From an uncultured Parabacteroides sp. (GTDB taxonomy: Bacteria; Bacteroidota; Bacteroidia; Bacteroidales; Tannerellaceae): a stretch of DNA of 19,087 bases. The position numbers and the translations under genes were made by a program. The stretch is from NCBI GenBank assembly GCA_900547435.1, contig URGO01000048.1, forward strand, positions 1-19,087, in the 5' to 3' direction. The notes under the pieces were generated by a model that was not told where the DNA came from, did no database searches, and saw nothing but the letters and a program-made list of their open reading frames with translations. This document shows, piece after piece, positions 1 through 6,031 of the stretch (position 1 is the first letter of the stretch; each line of letters starts with the position of its first letter).

Positions 1-1030
1 CATCTGAATAGGTCCAATTATAAATTAGCTCCTCAATAAATTCTCCGGAATAAATAGCACGGAAAGGTGTACCGGAAAGATAGAGATAAGCATTCGTAGC
101 AATCGGAATAATCTCTTCATCAAAGTTTCCTTTCTCAAAATACTCTAATCCTTCTCCTTGCGCGAATTCGATTTCCTTCTTATCCTCGCTCTCAAACAAG
201 TCTTTCGCCTTCTCTCGCCAAGCTCCGTAATGGTATTCATCGAAAATGACACAATCCCAATTGGTCAGGTGTACCCATTCGTTTCGGGTTTTGATGCCGC
301 CCGTCTGTTTATTCTTCCCCAAGAAATCTTGGAAAGAACCAAAACATACCACAGGGCGTTTCCAATCAATCCTTTCCGGATTCAATCCTGATTTATGAGA
401 GACAAATTGCCAACCTTCAAAATCGACGTGCGTTTTCAAATCCTCCTCCCATGCGCTTTGCACAGCAGGCTTGAAGGTCATCACTAACAAGCGCTTCCAT
501 CCCATTCGTTTTGCTAACTGGTATGCCGCAAAGGTTTTACCGAAACGCATCTTGCAATTCCACAAGAAATGGGGAGTTTTGTCTTTGTTTTCTTTATAAT
601 AGTTCGTAAAGTAAGCCGATGTTTTATTCACAGCAGCTTGTTGTTCCGGGCGCATAGAAAACGTTTCCGTCCGTTGTTCTTCATTTTCTCTTCGCTCTCG
701 GATAGAAATGATTGCCGCTTTTACTTCTCGTTTACTACAACGGAACCATTCGCCTTCTGGATTAGCTATACCCTGTTTGCGTAAATAACGATGTACATCA
801 TGGTCTGTAAATGAAGAGCCATCATGTCTCATCGCGCTTTCTTCAAGCACGATACAATAAGGCGGCTTACCTGGGCGAAGCGTAGGATATTGCTGAGCCA
901 CACGCTGCTGTACATCCTTCGTGGTATAACCGATTTTCAATAACCCGCTATATTGCGGGTTGGTATCCTCGTAAGCGTATATCTTCGGATTCGCTTCGGG
1001 GCGTAAAGGAAAAAAATCTTTTTGTGCCAT
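1..1030 (-). CDS. GIY-YIG-like (T5orf172) / SF2 helicase fusion, C-terminus beyond window
   Basis: Partial gene: 343 codons from ATG at 1030, open to the left edge. Residues about 17-110 look like a T5orf172/GIY-YIG nuclease-type domain: IYAY at 17-20, LKIGYTT at 31-37, R43, E64, then an EWFRCS segment at 94-99. An SF2 helicase core follows: a Q-motif-like RPEQQ at 127-131, a Walker A variant MRFGKT at 161-166, motif II DEYH at 264-267 and a motif III-like SGTPFRA at 319-325. The second RecA lobe lies outside the window. Such proteins usually act as the DNA-translocating and cutting arm of restriction systems. That role is inferred here from position, 45 nt downstream of a toxin gene and in line with two methylase-like genes. 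No independent promoter is evident, so it is probably expressed from the operon or from the toxin-antitoxin promoter. Catalytic competence of the nuclease domain is not proven by the sequence. Confidence 0.85.
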   Translation of the reverse strand, partial: MAQKDFFPLRPEANPKIYAYEDTNPQYSGLLKIGYTTKDVQQRVAQQYPTLRPGKPPYCIVLEESAMRHDGSSFTDHDVHRYLRKQGIANPEGEWFRCSKREVKAAIISIRERRENEEQRTETFSMRPEQQAAVNKTSAYFTNYYKENKDKTPHFLWNCKMRFGKTFAAYQLAKRMGWKRLLVMTFKPAVQSAWEEDLKTHVDFEGWQFVSHKSGLNPERIDWKRPVVCFGSFQDFLGKNKQTGGIKTRNEWVHLTNWDCVIFDEYHYGAWREKAKDLFESEDKKEIEFAQGEGLEYFEKGNFDEEIIPIATNAYLYLSGTPFRAIYSGEFIEELIYNWTYSD

Positions 1031-1075
1031 ATTTGCTTCATTTTATGGCACTCTTTAAAAATATGGAGAAAGTGC

Positions 1076-1372
1076 TTAGAAAGGATCCTTTTCTGGATTT
1101 TGACGGGCATCGCAAACAGCCTCTACATAAATCACCGTCTCTGCCACTCGATAGAATAGCTTGAAATTATCGCAATGGAAAACACGAACATCAGGCATAT
1201 ACGTAGCTCTATACATATAGGGATTAATAGCAACTATGGATAATATCTCCTTGATTTGCTGATAAATTTTTCGGCTATATATCGTACTTCCGTTACGTGT
1301 ATTGTAAAACGTGAACATCTCATGAAGCGACAACGTAGCCGTTTCAGACCAAACAACCTTTAATGCAGCCAT
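1076..1372 (-). CDS. RelE/ParE-family toxin
   Basis: This 98-residue protein has the size and pattern of ParE/RelE toxins: an N-terminal beta strand (KVVWSETA), two helices, and a C-terminal beta sheet with VRVFHCDNFKLFYRV and IYVEAVCDARQNP. Family members either poison gyrase (ParE) or cut mRNA at the ribosome (RelE). The sequence fits the ParE side better, but the target cannot be assigned by eye. Its ATG lies inside the end of the upstream small gene, a 13-nt overlap, which is the usual antitoxin-first arrangement and implies translational coupling. It sits between a DNA methylase gene and a helicase-nuclease gene on the same strand, so it may stabilise the restriction operon. That role is inferred. 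Confidence 0.85.
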   Translation of the reverse strand: MAALKVVWSETATLSLHEMFTFYNTRNGSTIYSRKIYQQIKEILSIVAINPYMYRATYMPDVRVFHCDNFKLFYRVAETVIYVEAVCDARQNPEKDPF

Positions 1373-1557
1373 GCTTCCACCATTTTATCCACTTGCGCTT
1401 GCGTATAAATACGTCCCGCCTTGATATCTTGTTCAGCCCGCATAATGAGTTTTTGTTCACTATCTGTCAGCGTATAAGCCGCCTGTTGGTAAGCAACTAT
1501 CGGTTCTTCCGCCTTTGTTCCAGACGATTCTATCGGTTTGTACGAATTTGTAGCCAT
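1360..1557 (-). CDS. Small antitoxin of the adjacent ParE/RelE toxin
   Basis: The 65-residue acidic protein overlaps the start of the ParE/RelE toxin gene by 13 nt, the classic position of an antitoxin. The N-terminus is polar and probably disordered. Residues from about 28 onward (AYTLTDSEQKLIMRAEQDIKAGRIYTQAQVDKMVEAWLH) look helical and could wrap the toxin. No clear ribbon-helix-helix or helix-turn-helix DNA-binding motif is visible, so autoregulation cannot be claimed. A Bacteroidetes -7 box (TATATTTG) lies 21 nt upstream of the ATG, so the pair can probably be transcribed separately from the methylase genes. The identity as antitoxin rests on context rather than on a recognised family. 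Confidence 0.75.
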   Translation of the reverse strand: MATNSYKPIESSGTKAEEPIVAYQQAAYTLTDSEQKLIMRAEQDIKAGRIYTQAQVDKMVEAWLH

Positions 1558-1577
1558 ACTATTTTTGTATTAGGCTA

Positions 1578-1585
1578 CAAATATA
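1578..1585 (-). promoter_or_regulatory. Candidate -7 box for the toxin-antitoxin pair
   Basis: On the minus strand this reads TATATTTG, an exact match to the Bacteroidetes -7 consensus TAnnTTTG. No good TTTG is seen at the -33 position. It lies between the methylase stop (1655) and the antitoxin start (1557), giving a leader of about 15 nt. Confidence 0.45.
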
Positions 1586-1654
1586 GACAAAAGAGCGTAA
1601 CTAAGTAACCTTTCTTTCGCCATCTTTTCAAAGAGCGCGTATATTCTTTATCTT

Positions 1655-3166
1655 TTAATCCATCGGTCGAATCATGCTTTCGATAAAAGCGATTTCTTCG
1701 GCGGTCAGGTTGTATTTCTTGTAGAGTTTCTCGTCTGTCCAAGGTTCGGAGAAGTCTTGGAGGGGGACGAATGAGTAAACTTTACTTGTTGCGTGTTGGG
1801 TGTTCTTATTCAAGAGAACTAAAAAGCGAAAAAATAGAGTCTTAATGTAAGATATTACATTTTCAGATTCAGATTTAGATATGAATGGACCAACTAAAAG
1901 ATATGTTTCTGTACAACAAGTCTTAGGAGCTCCTATAAACGGTTTACCTAATACTAAATAGGGAAAAGTTCCACGCTCACCATACGCATATGATATATAA
2001 ACTTTCCATTTGTCAATCCATTCCACATTAGCTAATACACGTTCTCTTGAAATATACCCTGCTCCTTTTAGTTCTGCATTTTTATTAGAATAGAGTAAAA
2101 TAGAATTTTCAAATTGCTTAGGACTTCCTTCTATGTTCGTAGTAATACCAAAAGGTTTTCTTGTGCTTACAAGTGACATAAATGAACATTCTTTTTTCTT
2201 TTCAACCTTTTTGAAAATATCAACTGCCTGATTAAAACGAATAAACCCTTTCCCTTTAGTTTCTAAAAGAGGGCGTGTTTTTATATTTTTAGAGCCATTA
2301 AAAAATGATGTAATGGTACAATCTCCTTTATTGTCTCTTTCCCATAAGAAGTAACAAACGCCTCCAGATAAATCAATTCCAGGAAAACAATCCTCAGAAT
2401 TAAAATAATCAACAAGTTTTCTAATTCTTTTATCATTCAACATCGTTTCTCTAAATTCATCTAATCCTTTTCCTCCTGAATACCATCTTGCTGGTATAAT
2501 CATTGTTAAATATCGTGGTTGCAGTAATTTTGCTTTTTCTACAAACAGATGGTAAATTGGCCTCGCACTCGCTTGCGCTCCTCCATCACTCAACTGATAC
2601 GGCGGATTCCCAATAATTACATCAAATCTCATATTGAATATCTTTTCTGGATGATTAGTATGAATAAATTGATACGCATGACTTTCCAATTCGTCTCCTC
2701 GATCGTACACCTCTTGGCTCGCCCCGCAGAACTTGCAACGCCCTTTCTCCCACGTATGCGATAGGCGGGTGTAAAGGATATTTCCTTGTTCGTTGGCAAA
2801 TTCGGAACAAACCGAATATTTCCCGTTGGCTTTCTTGCTGCAATAGACACTTCGGCGGGAAAGCAAAGCCGTCAAATCCGTAATAGCGATACCGAAAAGC
2901 TGCTGGGTGAAAATATGATTCGCCCGCTCTTCTCGGTCCGGTATTGTCGCTTCCAGTCCCGTCATCAACCGCTTGGCTATCTCGCGCAAAAAGATGCCCG
3001 TTTTGCAGGCAGGGTCGAGAAACGTAGCATCTGGATTGCTCCATAATTCCGCAGGCAGCATATCCAGCATTTGATTGACTACGGCAGGCGGTGTAAACAC
3101 TTCGTCGTTACTCAGGTTTGCCAAGCACGACAATACATCGGGGTTATATTCATTCGTTATTGGCAT
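1655..3166 (-). CDS. Eco57I-like N6-adenine DNA methylase with target-recognition region
   Basis: This 503-residue protein has the gamma-class adenine methylase order. The SAM-binding motif I is FLDPACKTGIF at 49-59, and the catalytic motif IV is IIGNPPY at 184-190. The CKTG of motif I replaces the common CGTG; a similar KSG/KTG form is, from memory, usual in this restriction-associated subfamily. Between the motifs are C109, C120 and the pair C144/C147 (CKFCGASQEVYDR), which could bind zinc. Residues from about 200 to 490 are likely target recognition, and their coding DNA is visibly more AT-rich than the 5' third. It would methylate adenine in a specific DNA sequence. Its start overlaps the end of the preceding methylase-like gene by 17 nt, suggesting coupled translation and a heteromeric enzyme. 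The recognition site cannot be predicted. Confidence 0.88.
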   Translation of the reverse strand: MPITNEYNPDVLSCLANLSNDEVFTPPAVVNQMLDMLPAELWSNPDATFLDPACKTGIFLREIAKRLMTGLEATIPDREERANHIFTQQLFGIAITDLTALLSRRSVYCSKKANGKYSVCSEFANEQGNILYTRLSHTWEKGRCKFCGASQEVYDRGDELESHAYQFIHTNHPEKIFNMRFDVIIGNPPYQLSDGGAQASARPIYHLFVEKAKLLQPRYLTMIIPARWYSGGKGLDEFRETMLNDKRIRKLVDYFNSEDCFPGIDLSGGVCYFLWERDNKGDCTITSFFNGSKNIKTRPLLETKGKGFIRFNQAVDIFKKVEKKKECSFMSLVSTRKPFGITTNIEGSPKQFENSILLYSNKNAELKGAGYISRERVLANVEWIDKWKVYISYAYGERGTFPYLVLGKPFIGAPKTCCTETYLLVGPFISKSESENVISYIKTLFFRFLVLLNKNTQHATSKVYSFVPLQDFSEPWTDEKLYKKYNLTAEEIAFIESMIRPMD

Positions 3167-3833
3167 AACTATATAATTTTACATAATGTATAGGTGAAAA
3201 TTCTTTTATCGGCTCCGGAATAAAAGCAGGATCATTCTCGTCTGAAAACAACGCGAATTGCCCACTATTATCAACCTTATCCATCGCTTTATTCTCCGTT
3301 AAGTCCTTAAAGGCAAAATCCCGCCGTTTAATCATCCCAGTACCATTGATAGCCGACCATTCGGAGAAAACAATCGGATGTTTCTTGTCCGGAGTCCGCA
3401 AATCCAACGCATCGCCCCAAAGGATATTCCGCTCGAACACATAGCGGACACTCCGCAAATAATCCTCTGTATTCACGTTTTTATCAGGGAAAAGCGACTG
3501 GTATTCTTGCAAGAAAATATCATACAATCGTGTGCGGCATTCGTCCACATTGTCTTGCAGAATCTCTATCCCATACGCACTACCGACTGCAATCAATGCA
3601 TACAATTCCCAATCCGCCCGATTCTTTGCATACCGAGCTTTTACCACCACCAATTTCCGCTCCAATATCTTCGCCAAGAAATTCCCGTTCCCACACGCCG
3701 GTTCCAAGAAACGGGATTCGATGCGTTCCGTCTCCTCCTTCGCCAAATCGAGCATGGCATTCACTTCACGGTCGGCGGTAAAGACTTCACCGTGAGCGGA
3801 TACGCGGGCTTTGGATTTTATTTGTTGGGACAT
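3150..3833 (-). CDS. DNA methylase-like subunit lacking the NPPY motif
   Basis: The upstream, shorter member of the methylase pair: 227 residues from the ATG at 3833, or 231 from the ATG at 3845. The 3833 start is preferred because it follows the stop of the previous gene after one base. Counting from 3845, it has a HGEVFT segment at 18-23, which parallels NDEVFT in the next protein, and motif I FLEPACGNGNF at 46-56. A motif III-like ILWGDALDLR lies at 141-150. Where NPPY would be expected it has IVFSEWSA (158-165), and no NPPY or DPPY occurs anywhere. It probably binds SAM or serves as a structural partner rather than transferring methyl groups alone. Annotation pipelines usually call such genes restriction endonuclease subunit M. 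The paired role is inferred from overlap and similarity. Confidence 0.8.
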   Translation of the reverse strand: MSQQIKSKARVSAHGEVFTADREVNAMLDLAKEETERIESRFLEPACGNGNFLAKILERKLVVVKARYAKNRADWELYALIAVGSAYGIEILQDNVDECRTRLYDIFLQEYQSLFPDKNVNTEDYLRSVRYVFERNILWGDALDLRTPDKKHPIVFSEWSAINGTGMIKRRDFAFKDLTENKAMDKVDNSGQFALFSDENDPAFIPEPIKEFSPIHYVKLYSYANNE

Positions 3834-3834
3834 A

Positions 3835-4944
3835 TTAGATTCCATTGAAGTGTTCGTTTTGGGTTATCGATTCACCGCTATATTTTACTATTATCGTGTT
3901 CTCTTCACCATTAATAGCAATATCTTCTATTTTCTCAAAAGAACGAGTTATGTAATAATAGTCAGGCTCGAACGAATTATCCTTAGAACAATCATCGGTT
4001 CCAAATCTAAATTCCCCGCAATCACAAGCACCAGATATATAAATGATAATTCCTTTATCTTTTAACTCACAAAGTTTATGTATAAATTGAAGAAGTAAAC
4101 AAAACCTTTTCTTATCACTACAACTAGATGGTTCTTGAAGTGTATATTTTATTATTTTATTATTCCTACCAATCTGTTCATCTTTCACAACAAAATTATC
4201 GTACGTCCAAAACCTTTTTCCTAAGTATATACGACTTATTGAACTGATAGAATAATGTAATTTCCTTAATAAAAACTCATCAGGTCTACTATTTGAATAG
4301 AAATCATATTTACCCAAACATTGCTTAGACGTAGCAATTATTCTCCATTCATTTTCATATTTCCATCCTTCGTACTTTTGATATGAATTTTTCTTATTTA
4401 TCTCATACAAACTGGAACATTCTATACATTTAATACCTATTGGATGAGTTTTGTACTGAATAGGGTGAAATATCATCTGATCAAATCGTTTATTAGCATC
4501 CATTGTTTCACCATCTTTCAACAGATTTCCTGTAATAAATTCTATCATAAATCCAGATTCCTTCGCATAATGCGACCACATTAATTCGTTGAATCGGTCC
4601 TTAGATGCTAAAGAAATAACGCCCCCAAATGCAAAGAAACTATTGAAAATCAAATCTTGTAAAGCATACAAACCATATCGATTTTGAGTATCAACATTAT
4701 CAGTATTCAAGATATTTCCTATTAAAGGAGACCGTTGTATAGCCTCCTGTTTCAATTCTTCAAACTTTTCATAAGTAAAATTCCTCATATCTAATGTATA
4801 AGGACGTATATCCATCAAGTCATTTAATTCATAGGGATGACTCAAATAAAGATAATGATTTGTAAAAGAATCAATACTATAAATAGTTAATGGATAGAAT
4901 TTGAATACATTGATAGGATATTCTTTTGCATAATCTGTTTCCAT
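3835..4944 (-). CDS. DUF2971 family protein, first gene of the restriction operon
   Basis: The ATG at 4944 gives 369 residues. The frame stays open upstream to about 5034, but that part overlaps a terminator hairpin and codes for unlikely sequence. DUF2971 hallmarks are clear: VFKFYPLT near 13-20, LYLSHPYELNDLMD at 32-45, SLASKDRFNELMWSHYAKESGFMIEF at 111-136, and WKYENEWRI at 194-202. The last 80 residues form an extension with a Cys-rich CDCGEFRFGTDDC (307-319). The molecular function of the family is unknown, and members are often seen near defence genes. The gene is much more AT-rich than its neighbours, which suggests recent acquisition. A purine-rich GGAGGAGG lies about 16 nt before the ATG, too far for a typical ribosome-binding site. 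Its stop nearly touches the next start. Confidence 0.75.
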   Translation of the reverse strand: METDYAKEYPINVFKFYPLTIYSIDSFTNHYLYLSHPYELNDLMDIRPYTLDMRNFTYEKFEELKQEAIQRSPLIGNILNTDNVDTQNRYGLYALQDLIFNSFFAFGGVISLASKDRFNELMWSHYAKESGFMIEFITGNLLKDGETMDANKRFDQMIFHPIQYKTHPIGIKCIECSSLYEINKKNSYQKYEGWKYENEWRIIATSKQCLGKYDFYSNSRPDEFLLRKLHYSISSISRIYLGKRFWTYDNFVVKDEQIGRNNKIIKYTLQEPSSCSDKKRFCLLLQFIHKLCELKDKGIIIYISGACDCGEFRFGTDDCSKDNSFEPDYYYITRSFEKIEDIAINGEENTIIVKYSGESITQNEHFNGI

Positions 4945-4995
4945 AAAATACCTAATAAAGCCTCCTCCTGCTCCCCTCCGGAAAAGATTAACAAT

Positions 4996-5036
4996 AAAAA
5001 AAGCGTGGGAACTGTACTCTGTCGCTCGTCCCACAC
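4996..5036 (-). terminator. Intrinsic terminator between leader RNA and DUF2971 gene
   Basis: Read on the minus strand, GTGTGGGAC (5036-5028) pairs with GTTCCCACGC (5012-5003) around a 15-nt loop. The stem has 9-10 pairs with one wobble and one bulge. It is followed directly by seven T (5002-4996). This is a textbook Rho-independent terminator placed about 50 nt before the first gene of the operon, so expression would need read-through or antitermination. Confidence 0.7.
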
Positions 5037-5317
5037 CCTAAAGGCTCTCGCATTGCCCAACCAGTCGAAACGAGCAACGCCGAAAGCCCCACGCCGATGT
5101 AGTATATAATACGCCTGATACCTTGTTTGCCGGGCGGCAACAAGGTACACTAATGGCTGTACATAATATACACCCCGAGGGCATTCACCGTTACTTTGTT
5201 TTTGACTGGTTCTTTGAACTTGCGAGATTCTTAGGATGTCAAAACCAAAGCGTCAAGTAAACGCCTTCATCATATGTCTGTTCCCGCGCCACACCAAAAT
5301 CGGCGTGGTCGTAAGAA
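5003..5317 (-). ncRNA. Structured leader or stand-alone RNA of about 315 nt upstream of the defence operon
   Basis: The segment is bounded by a -7 box (5331-5324) and an intrinsic terminator (5036-4996). It carries several hairpins in the minus-strand RNA: CCACGCC/GGTGTGG (about 5308-5288), GCGT/ACGC with a 7-nt loop (near 5251), and CCTTGTTGCC/GGCAAACAAGG (5145-5121). An open frame across part of it has no family resemblance, and the RNA structure explains the segment better. It may be an attenuator or antitermination leader, or an independent small RNA. I recall similar sequence before other Bacteroidales loci, but this is memory, not a search. Confidence 0.5.
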
Positions 5318-5323
5318 ACGCTA

Positions 5324-5331
5324 CAAATATA
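5324..5331 (-). promoter_or_regulatory. -7 box of the leader RNA / defence operon promoter
   Basis: The minus strand reads TATATTTG, an exact TAnnTTTG match. A clear TTTG at -33 is not seen. Transcription would begin around 5317 and enter the hairpin-rich leader. It is the only consensus -7 box noticed ahead of the DUF2971 gene. Confidence 0.45.
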
Positions 5332-5975
5332 CAAATATTTAGGGAGTTATTTTGTTAAACTTTGTTTAATACCAACAGAATGTGAGGGGCTTCTCTTTGC
5401 AAAGAATGGCTAAGTAGCAAAATGACAAAATGGCAATTTAGCCCTCGTATAGCTTGATTTTTTCGGAGCTAAATACATTTTGTGTCAAATGATGGGAGTC
5501 TCAGCGACTTCAGAAGCTGTTTTTTCGCACTAATCAACTATAAGACAATTTTTTAAGCGTATAATTTTCGATTCGCAAAAAATTCTATTTTAGATGATTT
5601 GAAGGCCTGTTTTTCTCTTAGATTCCTTTCTCCAGGCCTCTTTAACGGATATTTTCCCGAAAACATCCTACCTTTTCCCCAAAACATAGGCTTCTTTTCG
5701 GGAAAAGATAGGCTGAAATGGGAAAGAACATAGGCACAAATCGGGCTTTTTGTAGGCATGAATTTGATATATTCCCCCCGAAATCCCCGTATTTTGCTCT
5801 ATTTTATCAAAAATTGCTCAAATGCGAGTTAGCCTAAATCCCCCGAAAGAGGTTTTTTGTTTGAGAAACAAAGGAATTTCCATCAAAATGTCAGTCGGAA
5901 TTTCAGGTCAAGGAATACATCAGAGATTCATTCGTAGTGGGCTTTGACAAGTCCGGATGCTATTGCAATAGTATA
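5332..5975. other. AT-rich intergenic stretch without a convincing gene
   Basis: About 640 bp between the divergent promoters of the defence operon and glnS. Apart from the repeat cluster at 5652-5771, it shows a small inverted repeat, TTTGTTT/AAACAAA, near 5857-5873 and an octamer GGAATTTC present twice near 5873 and 5898. A 68-codon minus-strand frame (5759-5553) has no recognisable family. A 19-codon frame starting at an ATG near 5888 has nothing to support it. Confidence 0.5.
5652..5771. repeat. Degenerate 22-bp-period tandem repeat with a 12-bp inverted repeat
   Basis: TAGGC occurs at 5687, 5709, 5731 and 5753, exactly 22 bp apart, each in a related context (ACATAGGC, AGATAGGC, ACATAGGC, TTGTAGGC). 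Overlapping its left part, TTTTCCCGAAAA (5652-5663) is the exact reverse complement of TTTTCGGGAAAA (5695-5706), with CCTA/TAGG nested inside. Because 22 is not a multiple of three, the pattern is not a protein repeat. Confidence 0.6.
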
Positions 5976-6006
5976 TTGTTTCATATTAATTTAATCACTA
6001 CCTTTG
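5976..6006 (+). promoter_or_regulatory. glnS promoter
   Basis: TTG at 5976-5978, a 20-bp spacer and TACCTTTG at 5999-6006 match the Bacteroidetes sigma-ABfr -33/-7 pattern well. Transcription would start near 6013, leaving a leader of about 20 nt before the glnS ATG at 6032. Confidence 0.7.
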
Positions 6007-6031
6007 CCCGAAGAATGTAATTACATAAACT

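Noticed and set aside
1..3845. Classical type I, type III, BREX or DISARM system
   Set aside because: No HsdS, no Mod/Res pair of the type III form, and no pglX/brxC-like or drm genes are visible. The motif content fits a split Eco57I-like methylase plus helicase only.
4887..5150. 87-codon minus-strand frame across the leader region
   Set aside because: It runs through the terminator stem and T-tract and into the DUF2971 gene in another frame. A structured RNA explains the segment better.
5553..5759. 68-codon minus-strand frame in the intergenic region
   Set aside because: Its sequence comes from the 22-bp-period repeat, has no family resemblance and lacks a promoter or ribosome-binding site.
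5684..5771. CRISPR array
   Set aside because: The units are degenerate, with only about eight shared bases, have no distinct repeat/spacer alternation, and no cas gene is present.
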